Positions 1 through 6,949 of a DNA stretch of 21,306 nt are shown here, one piece after another; position 1 is the first letter of the stretch; each line of letters starts with the position of its first letter. A program made the position numbers and the translations under genes. The notes under the pieces are model-generated. The model saw nothing but the letters and a program-made list of their open reading frames with translations, ran no database searches and had not been told where the DNA came from. The stretch is from Ascoidea tarda (nom. inval.) (Eukaryota > Ascomycota > Saccharomycetes > Ascoideales > Ascoideaceae): positions 1-21,306 of the forward strand of contig JAKTTS010000265.1 of the NCBI GenBank assembly GCA_030560485.1, read 5' to 3'.

Positions 1-54
<54 letters not shown>
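1..54. repeat. (AAT)n trinucleotide microsatellite
   Basis: Eighteen uninterrupted ATA/AAT units lie at the window edge, and the array may extend beyond it. In the frame that stays open to 362 the array encodes poly-asparagine, a common kind of coding repeat in AT-rich yeasts. Confidence 0.95.
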
Positions 55-57
<3 letters not shown>

Positions 58-362
58 GAAATAACATTTTTAATACTGCTACTAGTGTTAATAATTTCAA
101 TGATAATAATAACAGGAGAAATATGTACAACAAAAATAATAACAACAACGATGACGATTTATTTAAAAAACCTATCAGACCAGCAAGACCAATTCCAATA
201 AAAAACAATAAAACAACTGCTTTTCGTACCAATGCTAATGCTAATCCGATATCCAACGCAAATTCTACCAGTAAAAGCAAAAACAGTAGATTATCAAGAA
301 TTCCAAGATTACAGAGAATTCATAAAACCATACCAAATACTTTTAGAAATAAAAAAAACTAG
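1..362 (+). CDS. 3' end of an Asn-rich protein gene (partial)
   Basis: The frame beginning at base 3 is open from the window edge to a TAG at 360-362, so this is probably the C-terminal part (about 119 codons) of a gene starting outside the window. It opens with a pure run of Asn codons made by an AAT microsatellite, then a second Asn/Asp-rich patch, then a basic Ser/Asn/Arg/Pro-rich tail with KKPIRPARPIPIK in it. No domain is visible and I do not recognise the family. The stop is TAG, and five codons further in the same frame lies a TAA, so readthrough would add only a few residues. The alternative is that the frame is open by chance, since AAT repeats contain no stop in this phase; the basic, low-complexity tail is typical of yeast Asn-rich regulators but proves nothing. 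Confidence 0.45.
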
Positions 363-1274
363 TTTAAAATATGTTGGTAAAAGTAAAAAAAAAAAAATGT
401 CTTATGAATGTTACAAATGATAATAACTTCTGATTAATTGTGAAAAGCAAAACAGAAAATAAAGAAATAAGAAAACAAACAGGTACAAAAGATAACATAA
501 AGCAAGGAAAGATAAAAGAATAAAAAAAAATAATTTAAATATATTATAATATATTGTAATAATTCAAACACAATTAATTAAACATAAGCCTTTTAAAAAT
601 AATAGATTAAAATCCATAAATAATAAATTTCAGTTATAAATCATAGTTGTCAACTAAAATCATGAAATAAAATTATGAATTAATCTAATTTTTGTCCTCT
701 TTATCCCGAGCCAAAAATGACTTAATCACCAACTAATAATATTTAAAACAGGTTGGGCAACATAATATTTATGGCAAATCCAATCACTACAGTTTGGTAG
801 AAGAATAATTTCTATAACATAATATACAAAAAGCACAAAACTGTGTTAACTTCTAATTTGGGATGGATTCTATGGATAATGATCATTATCAACTCAAAAA
901 CAAGATTTAGAAGTACATATTAATGGATTGGAAATCAACGTTAATTAAGCATTTCACCAAAACTATCATGATGCGCACTGAAGGTTTTGAAAGAACTCTG
1001 GAAAAAAATAATCATGCAATTTTGCTGCCATTAATTAAATATTATTAAGTCTTTGGCCTTTCAGCTTTAATTTTTTGTGGTTTGTCTCTGAAAGTTTGTT
1101 TGTTTGAAAAAGAGCACAAACACACCAAACAGAATTTTTGGAAATTTCAATTACGGGTTTCGGTCCACATCACATGCACGCTTCCGGATTTGAACCAGCT
1201 TTTTGGATGGAGGATAAAAGTGGAAAATTTGATAATATTGATGAGATAACACAGGTGTTGCTGAGGCAGTCGAC
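363..1274. other. Intergenic region upstream of TSR3
   Basis: About 0.9 kb of AT-rich sequence with no convincing gene. Close to the TSR3 start there is an AAAATTT stretch (about 1224-1230) followed by GATGAG (1240-1245). These resemble the RRPE and PAC elements of ribosome-biogenesis promoters in yeasts. They sit only 30-50 bases before the chosen ATG, closer than such elements usually are, so the match is weak. A 45-codon open stretch runs into TSR3 in another frame; I do not regard it as a gene. Confidence 0.5.
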
Positions 1275-2096
1275 ATGGCAAAGGGGAAGAACAAAAGCAA
1301 AGATGATTCAAGATCAGGCAACAAGAGCAAAGGAAACAGCTTCAAGCTGAAGGGACACCACAACAATAGTTCACACAAGAGCCATACTCACAAAACAGTC
1401 AATGGTGACATTCCTGTCAATATTGCAATGTGGGATTTCAACCAGTGTGATCCCAAAAGATGCTCTGGTAAGAAATTGGAAAGACTAGGGTTGATCAGAA
1501 GTCTTAAAATTGGACAAAGATTCTCTGGGTTGGCCATTTCCTCGAATGGAAAAAAATTGATTTCAAAAGAGGACAGACCCATCATACTCGAAAAGGGCAT
1601 CGCAGTTATTGAGTGCTCATGGGCAAAGATTGATGAGATCCCCTTTAGCAGATTCACAAGCAATAAAAACGAAAGATTATTACCATACCTAGTAGCTGCT
1701 AATACAGTTAATTATGGAAAACCATGGAAATTAAATTGTGTGGAAGCATTGGCTGCGACTTTTGCGATTTGTGATCAATTGCAGTATGCAGAAAAATTGT
1801 TGGTGAATTTCTCATATGGTTTAAATTTCTTAAAAATAAATGAAGAGCTATTCGATATATACAAAGAGTGCAGCAATAGCGAAGAAATTGAGGCTGCTCA
1901 AAACGAGTGGTTGTTGAAATTGCAGACCGAGTATGATGAGAGAAGAAACCTAGAAAAGGACATGGACATCTGGGAACTAGGCAACACTAACCACCAAAAT
2001 GATGCCCTCTTGCTGAACAGCAGCAGTGAAGAAGACTCAGAAGAAGATTCAGAAGAAGCAAAAGACGAAAGAGATAAAACCTTCTATAATAATTAA
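1275..2096 (+). CDS. TSR3: 18S rRNA aminocarboxypropyltransferase
   Basis: The 273-residue product belongs to the Tsr3 family. These enzymes transfer the 3-amino-3-carboxypropyl group of S-adenosylmethionine to the hypermodified pseudouridine (m1acp3Psi) of the small-subunit rRNA, late in 40S maturation in the cytoplasm. The conserved core starts at about residue 50 (AMWDFNQCDPKRCSGKKLER at 51-70). It continues through the ECSWAKIDEIPF stretch and the signature LLPYLVAANTVNYGKPW with LNCVEALAA just after it. A family-typical helical segment around LLVNFSYGLNFLKIN follows. The first 48 residues are a Lys/Ser/His-rich low-complexity extension, and the C-terminus is an acidic Ser/Glu tail (SSSEEDSEEDSEE). 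The start is the first ATG of the frame. The acidic tail and basic head vary freely in the family. Identification is firm; only the exact N-terminus is uncertain, because the head is not conserved. Confidence 0.93.
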   Translation: MAKGKNKSKDDSRSGNKSKGNSFKLKGHHNNSSHKSHTHKTVNGDIPVNIAMWDFNQCDPKRCSGKKLERLGLIRSLKIGQRFSGLAISSNGKKLISKEDRPIILEKGIAVIECSWAKIDEIPFSRFTSNKNERLLPYLVAANTVNYGKPWKLNCVEALAATFAICDQLQYAEKLLVNFSYGLNFLKINEELFDIYKECSNSEEIEAAQNEWLLKLQTEYDERRNLEKDMDIWELGNTNHQNDALLLNSSSEEDSEEDSEEAKDERDKTFYNN

Positions 2097-2269
2097 TGGA
2101 ACTTTATGACACTAGATACCTGTAGAGAGCGGGATATCAGAACACTTTTCCAAAAACCGCGCACAGATAACCTGCTGGAATCGGGAGGCTCTCCTGTTTC
2201 TGTATCTAATTTTTTTTCAGCCTGAATTCAAACTAAAACTATTCTTCAACCTCAACAAAGAAAGCGAAA

Positions 2270-2869
2270 ATGTCAAAGACCTTATCAAAGAATCTCAAAC
2301 CTGTTTTCAACTGCATATCTTCCAAATATTGCTTGCCAGGAGTGCTTGGAGGTTGTTCCAGGAGAATTTTCAACAATGTTCACTTATATCCATCACCGGC
2401 ACTTGGCTACAAATTCTTTTCATCTTCCACTTTCAAATTAAATGATAACAATGATTCAAATAGCTCCAAGAAAACTATTGGGAAATTCAAAGTACCAAAC
2501 CAAGAGTTGATGATTGCATTCACTTGTAAAAAATGTAATACGAGATCCTCGCATGTAATGTCGAAACAGGCTTATACTAAAGGAACAGTGCTAATCGAAT
2601 GCCCCGGTTGCAATAATAGACATCTTATTGCAGACCATTTAAAGATCTTTGGTGATGACCATATAACAATTGAAGATATTTTAAAGGCTAAAGGTGAATC
2701 GGTTGCATCGACGATAAATGATTTGGCATTTGAAGATATCCCAGAAAGATTAAAGGGTATTTTAGGCAAATATGCCAAAAACACCCCTGAAGACTTCCAA
2801 AATCAAAATAGTAATGATGGTGATGAAGATATAATTGGAGAAGAGAAAAAATTACTTTCTAAGGAATAA
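2270..2869 (+). CDS. ZIM17: DNL-type zinc finger protein of the mitochondrial matrix (Hsp70 escort)
   Basis: The 199-residue product matches the Zim17/Tim15/Hep1 family, which keeps mitochondrial Hsp70 (Ssc1) soluble and so supports protein import and Fe-S cluster work in the matrix. The DNL domain begins near residue 70 (KFKVPNQELMIAFTCKKCNTR). Two CxxC pairs, Cys86/Cys89 and Cys111/Cys114, would bind one zinc. After the second pair comes the family's NRHLIADHLKIFGD block; DNL-family proteins usually read N-R-H-L-I-A-D-x-L at this point. The first 65 residues are rich in Lys, Arg and Ser with few acids, as expected for a mitochondrial presequence. The C-terminal 40 residues are acidic and low in complexity. 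It lies 173 bases after TSR3 on the same strand and converges on RFA2. Confidence 0.92.
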   Translation: MSKTLSKNLKPVFNCISSKYCLPGVLGGCSRRIFNNVHLYPSPALGYKFFSSSTFKLNDNNDSNSSKKTIGKFKVPNQELMIAFTCKKCNTRSSHVMSKQAYTKGTVLIECPGCNNRHLIADHLKIFGDDHITIEDILKAKGESVASTINDLAFEDIPERLKGILGKYAKNTPEDFQNQNSNDGDEDIIGEEKKLLSKE

Positions 2870-2999
2870 AAATAAGATAATATTGGAATTTGCTTGTAAA
2901 TAGGTATAATATTTTATTCATTCGCCTCCCATATATATATTGATATATATTAATAATAATTAATATTATTTAGTATTTGCTAATTAATTATAGATTAAT
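2870..2999. terminator. Shared 3' region between convergent ZIM17 and RFA2
   Basis: These 130 bases are almost purely A/T, with TATATATA-type stretches (about 2932-2950) and TAATAATTAATATTATT. TA-rich efficiency elements of this sort direct yeast 3'-end formation. Since the two genes converge here, the segment probably serves both strands. No exact cleavage site can be named. Confidence 0.45.
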
Positions 3000-3928
3000 T
3001 CATGCCGCCAAATAACTATCGTCATCAACGTTGAAAATTTTACCTTCATCACTTAATTTAGAGCATATCATTGAAATTTTTTCAAAGGGTTCGCCCAATT
3101 GTTGACTAATATATTGTACTGGAACACCTTCTTGCATTCTAGAGACATTTTGTAGAACTGTATTATAAACTCTACCATCGAGAGACAGACTGTTATCGTT
3201 GATATTTTGTGAGTCAGATACGAATAAACTATCATTATTGTTAAGATTTTTATTGTTGTTATAGTTGTTTTCATTATGGACATTATTTTGAGCTAATAAA
3301 TGGACTTTGCAACATTCTAAATAATGGTATAGGACTTGATTATAATCATCAATTTTTTTAATTATTGGGTGTTGTAAAGTTTTTTTTGAATTGAAATCTC
3401 TTAGAGTACCATTTATATGAATGTATTCGCCAACTTGAAAATCGTCAGGTTTGTTTAAATCAGAATTTGGATTTGAGTCCGAATTATCGTTTTGCCATTT
3501 TTTGAATTCAAAAGAGCCTGTGCCATCTTCGATTTTAATGATTAGGTTTGAAGTGTTGTCAGTTATGTTTCTGATTATACCGATGATTGAGATTACGGAT
3601 AGTTCAATGTTATTTATGAGATATTCGCCGTCGGGGACTTTTTGTTCAGATTCGTTTAGTTGTTTTAAAGTTATTGGAGTGATGGTTAGTTTTCCATAAG
3701 ATTTTGACTGTGAGTTTGAGTGAGCTGATTGAGAGGCATTGAAACCACCGCCATCATTATTAGAGTAGTCGTTTTGGTTATTGCTAAAATTTGTTTGATA
3801 GGATGTATAAGCTTGAATTGATTGTATTAGTAAGATGGAAGAGCTGGAAAATGGATACAAAAGAGAAAAAGAGGGAAAACAAGAATGAGAAACAAATTAG
3901 GAAAGAGAAGGAAATGCATACAGGCCAT
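3000..3928 (-). CDS. RFA2: Replication protein A middle (32-kDa-class) subunit, spliced
   Basis: The coding sequence is complement(join(3000..3811,3922..3928)) and encodes 272 residues. The product is the RPA2 subunit of the trimeric single-strand DNA binding complex used in replication, repair and recombination. An N-terminal Gly/Ser/Asn-rich, phosphorylatable region (GGGF near residue 24) precedes the OB fold. The fold is seen in TITPITLKQL, IIGIIRNITDNTSNLIIKIEDGTGS, the FKKW stretch and GEYIHINGTLRDF. A C-terminal winged helix ends in DDDSYLAA with a TGA stop. Exon 1 is only ATGGCCT; splicing joins it to give MASYTSYQ, close to the MATYQPY start of S. cerevisiae Rfa2. An unspliced reading from the ATG at 3860 would give an odd hydrophobic N-terminus and is rejected. 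The gene is transcribed divergently from RPS29. Confidence 0.92.
3812..3921 (-). other. RFA2: RFA2 intron (110 nt)
   Basis: On the minus strand the donor reads T|GTATGC directly after ATGGCCT. A branch-like TACTAAT lies at 3832-3826 and the acceptor is CAAG at 3815-3812. The branch-to-acceptor distance is short, about 15 nt. From memory, S. cerevisiae RFA2 also has a roughly 110-nt intron just after the start codon, so the position appears conserved. Confidence 0.85.
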
Positions 3929-3929
3929 G

Positions 3930-3967
3930 ATTGATTATGATTATGATTATGATTGTGATTATGATTG
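3930..3967 (-). repeat. AATCAT hexamer tract abutting the RFA2 start codon
   Basis: On the minus strand an imperfect run of six AATCAT/AATCAC units (with one CAATCA variant) ends one or two bases before the RFA2 ATG. It lies in the expected 5' untranslated leader, so length changes would alter the leader rather than the protein. Confidence 0.85.
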
Positions 3968-4110
3968 TTTATAAATACCAATTACCAAGTATCAAATGGC
4001 AAATATAAAAGTATTAATTATTGTCATTGTGATAATTTCAAGGATTAGATTCGAGACACCAAAAATTTGAATCAAAAGAAAGAAGATAAAAAAATAAAAT
4101 GGACGATAAA

Positions 4111-4116
4111 ACGCGT
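4111..4116. promoter_or_regulatory. MluI cell-cycle box (ACGCGT) upstream of RFA2
   Basis: A single ACGCGT lies 183 bases upstream of the RFA2 ATG. This is the core site of the MBF (Mbp1-Swi6) factor, which drives DNA-replication genes at G1/S in yeasts, and RFA2 is a typical target class. One site only, so the role is inferred. Confidence 0.5.
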
Positions 4117-4196
4117 AAATAAGCATTCCCAATCCGGATGTAAACGTAATTGGCAGTACCGTAATGAGTAATTCTATATTGGGTAGTGCAATTATT

Positions 4197-4234
4197 AACC
4201 CTATTTCTTACTAAACGTGATATACAGTAGGGCT
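4197..4234. promoter_or_regulatory. Inverted pair of Tbf1-like sites in the RPS29 promoter
   Basis: AACCCTA at 4197-4203 and its inverted counterpart TAGGGCT (AGCCCTA on the minus strand) at 4228-4234 both fit the Tbf1 core ARCCCTA. Between them is AACGTGAT, a CACGT-type half site. Tbf1, often with Cbf1, is the general activator of ribosomal-protein genes in yeasts that do not use Rap1 for this task, such as Candida albicans. The sites lie about 0.83 kb before the RPS29 ATG, a distance explained if a 5'UTR intron intervenes. Confidence 0.45.
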
Positions 4235-4431
4235 CTAATATATACTGCAGTCACAAAATTAAAGAACATGCAAGACAATAGAGGAAATTCGGCCGGTGGA
4301 TTGAATTTTGAGAAATGACGGAGATTGTAAAGGAAATTTTGGCTCGGTTGAAGATTATCAATATTGCAATAAGATTATATCAACATCAAGTGAATAATTA
4401 TCATAGCAATCCTCAGAGTACTTATAAACTG

Positions 4432-5057
4432 GTATACTACTATTAATAAATATTATAATAGACATAACTGTAGGTATTTTGATTTTAAGAACCGAATTTA
4501 TTCAAAAAGAGATAGAATAAGAGTGAGATTGCAAGATCTATTGAATATTGAATAATGAATAATGAATATCAAAGAATAGAGAAAGAATTGAAAAACCAAT
4601 AAATAAATGAAAAAAAAAAATAAACACACTGGGAATCATTGGAATAATGAAAGAATAGTTAAGAAAAGACTTTTAAGATTGAAAAACGAAAGATTTTATA
4701 AATGATAAAGAATTGATTTAATGAAGATACAGTTTGAGAAAAACGAGCAATGAAATGGAATAAATAGAAAGAAAATTGGGAAATATATAAGTAATTGAGA
4801 ATCAATAAATAATAGTTTGAAATTAGTATTATTTTTTTAGTACAAGATAAATGATATATGATTTTAATCAAATTAAAATAAAACATGATGAAGAAGATTT
4901 TGAAAATAGATAAATTCAAATGATATAATAGGAGAGAAAAAAAGCATAATATCAGTCTAATTGTTACTATTTTGAATCGATTCATTATATTATTACTTAT
5001 TTGAGCCAATACTAACTGAATTATAATTGTTTTTGAATATATTTTTTTTTTGAATAG
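4432..5057 (+). other. RPS29: Probable 5'UTR intron of RPS29 (donor uncertain)
   Basis: A perfect TACTAAC branch sequence lies at 5010-5016. It is followed by a T-rich tract and the acceptor AATAG ending at 5057, only four bases before the RPS29 ATG; the branch A to acceptor distance is about 42 nt. The 5' end is not settled: no GTATGT exists between 4240 and 4990. GTATAC at 4432-4437 is the best donor I see, and GTAGGT near 4470 is another. The start given is therefore provisional. Yeast ribosomal-protein genes often carry a long first intron, sometimes in the leader. Confidence 0.55.
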
Positions 5058-5061
5058 GAAA

Positions 5062-5232
5062 ATGGCTCATGAAAACGTTTGGTATTCTCACCCAAGAAAC
5101 TATGGTAAGGGATCACGTCAATGTCGTGTCTGTGCTTCTCGTGGAGGTATAATCAGAAAATATGCTTTAAATATCTGTCGTCAATGTTTCCGTGAAAAAG
5201 CTAATGATATTGGATTTTACAAGTACCGTTAA
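5062..5232 (+). CDS. RPS29: 40S ribosomal protein S29 (uS14)
   Basis: The 56-residue product has the exact length of yeast Rps29 and nearly the same sequence, from [20 protein letters not shown] through [14 protein letters not shown] to a Lys/Tyr/Arg end. Cys21, Cys24, Cys39 and Cys42 form the zinc-binding CxxC pairs of uS14. The protein sits in the head of the small subunit. The ATG at 5062 is chosen because MAHENVW is the universal start of the family; the same frame is open a few codons upstream but those codons belong to the probable intron end. Usage of CGT for Arg suggests a well-expressed gene. Stop is TAA. Confidence 0.97.
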   Translation: MAHENVWYSHPRNYGKGSRQCRVCASRGGIIRKYALNICRQCFREKANDIGFYKYR

Positions 5233-5745
5233 TTCATTTATCCAGATTATTAGAATCGTTATGTTGAAGATAACGCAATTGATTGATATAATGTTAGTTA
5301 GATAATAAATATAATGCTGATTGACATCATTGAATGGTATATACACATATATTTGTATTTTAATTTCTGTTTTTGAGTTCACAAACAGCCAACCAGAGTT
5401 GAGAAATGTTGTAGCCATACTCGATCGAGATGTCAATTTACAGGTGCTACAAGCATGAGTGCGAATTGAATCAACCGACGTAATCAAATAGATGGGTGGG
5501 CTTAATGTTTCCTTTCATCGACATTTGAATTCATCGCTCTAATCTAATAGAACACAACGAAGCACAAACTTCCTATCCAGGACTGTATTGATCTGGGAAG
5601 TGAGAAATAGTATCTTTTAGATATGGCAATGAAATAACTTGGGGATTACGTTATATCATCGTGGCAAATACTTCCATAATAAACTTTTTGATTAAGGAAG
5701 AAAAAAGGAAAACAACTAAACTAGCAGAAAGAGAAGCTCGCTGTG
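5233..5745. other. Intergenic: RPS29 3' flank and distal ACS2 upstream region
   Basis: AT-rich sequence with no supported gene. A 106-codon open frame on the minus strand (5487-5167) overlaps the end of RPS29 and has no recognisable protein features. The RPS29 terminator must lie in the first part of this region, but no single element stands out. Confidence 0.5.
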
Positions 5746-6095
5746 CTATTTATGCTGGCCCCAGAAAAAGCCAGCCCGGGTAACGTCCTTCCCGCTGGAA
5801 AGAAGACGCGGGCTCTTTCCGTGCTTGTTCTTCTCTTCCGCTTTGCCTGGCGACCACCAAAAGGGGAGAGCTGCACGCGTGCGCGGACGGAGCAAGCGCC
5901 AGCTGAGCGTGAGGATGAGAGCGCGCGTTTTCCGAGCCGGCGGCGTGGAAGCACGCACGGGCCTTTCCAGCTCCTCCGCTGCCTGTGCTGCCGCTGCTGC
6001 TGCTCCATGGGCCTGGTGCTGGAGCGCTTGTTGCGCGCGACGTCTGCTTCCGCGGCCGAAGCCCCTTTCTGCAGTGTCGGGAGAGAAGGGAAAAC
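5746..6095. promoter_or_regulatory. GC-rich island upstream of ACS2
   Basis: Base composition changes abruptly here. My counts give about 58% G+C for 5821-5880 and about 70% for 5881-6060, in a window that is mostly near 30%. CpG-rich words are frequent (GCGCGCG, CCGCGG, GCCGGC), and GCACGCGTGC at 5873-5882 is a perfect 10-bp palindrome containing ACGCGT. Several overlapping open frames in both strands are simply what GC-rich DNA gives and have no protein signature. It lies 0.85-1.2 kb before the ACS2 ATG. It could be a block of CGG/CCG-type zinc-cluster factor sites, the body of a structured RNA, or foreign DNA; I cannot choose. Confidence 0.4.
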
Positions 6096-6159
6096 AGAAT
6101 AGAGGGGTACGATAGTGGGATGTGCACCCAGACCCGCAGCGCTGGCTCTTTGTTTCTTT

Positions 6160-6949
6160 ATGTCTCACTGATCTCGCTTTTCGACCTCTTTCCTCTCTTC
6201 GTGTCGTTCTGCGCCAGTTCCCTTCAGTTCCCTTGGGAAGAACGTAATTATACTGTTACTCTACTCTCCTCATTTGCCATATCTTCCAATCTACTGCACC
6301 TCCATCGTCTCGTTATTTCACTTCCACCTTTCTGCTTCTTTTCTCTTCTCTTCCCAATGCTTTCCATTCCAGAACTGGGAAATTTCACCTCACTTTCTTT
6401 TCCCTCATCCAACTTTCATCGCTTCAATTATGTTCTTACTCTCTGCTTTCTTTTTCTGCACCACTTTATCGCTCCAGCTCTCTACAGCCCTCTCCAATTC
6501 GCTACTGCTCGCTCTGCAATTTCGCTATAATGTCCAAACCTTATATTTCTGCTTTAAACTTTCTTTTGAATGACTTAGTATTTTGTGGAGTAAACAGTAA
6601 TTGACAGTTTGGAATTTTATTCAATTATCGTCTCAGTACTGGTGTCCAATTTGTCGATTAGACCCTTGACAACTATTTCACTTGATTTTCAATATATCTG
6701 TTTCCACTTATTCATTTCATTTCAATCTCCCATCTTTAATATAAATATACTCGACATTCTCCCTCTTTTTTTTCCATTTAATCTCATCACAAATATCTCT
6801 TTTTTATCACTCAATAAAAAGAACAATACTCAGCTTTTCTCAGCTTCAACATTATTTGCTAATTTACTCAATCACCTTTTAAATCAATTTTTCTTTTCCC
6901 TTTTCTTTTTTAAATCCTCAATTTCTATTCCTCCCTCAGTTGCAACAAA
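6160..6949 (+). promoter_or_regulatory. Pyrimidine-rich proximal promoter and leader of ACS2
   Basis: The plus strand is strongly C/T-rich from about 6160 to the ATG, a feature of highly expressed yeast genes, where such blocks precede the transcription start. A TATAAATA box lies at 6740-6747, about 205 bases before the ATG. CAGTTCCCTT occurs twice in tandem (6215-6234). CCCTCAG sits 11 bases before the ATG and could be a splice acceptor, but I see no good branch site. The start context is AACAAAATG. Confidence 0.5.

Noticed and set aside
1138-1350. Open frame upstream of and overlapping TSR3, with TGFGPHH resembling the start of pyroglutamyl peptidases
   Set aside because: Only a few residues match, there is no ATG in the open part before the overlap, and the remainder has no peptidase motif; probably chance.
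4659-5009. 116-codon hydrophobic frame on the minus strand
   Set aside because: Made of AT-rich Leu/Ile/Phe/Tyr codons, lies in the probable RPS29 intron, no family.
4884-5019. Box C (ATGATGA) and box D (CTGA) pair in the RPS29 upstream region
   Set aside because: The CTGA overlaps the TACTAAC branch site and no terminal stem is visible.
5167-5487. 106-codon minus-strand frame overlapping the 3' end of RPS29
   Set aside because: Starts at TTG, antisense to a certain gene, no recognisable motif.
5721-6530. Six overlapping open frames in both strands in the GC-rich island
   Set aside because: GC-rich DNA lacks stop codons by composition; translations are Arg/Ser/Ala/Cys-rich with no domain, and frames compete on both strands.
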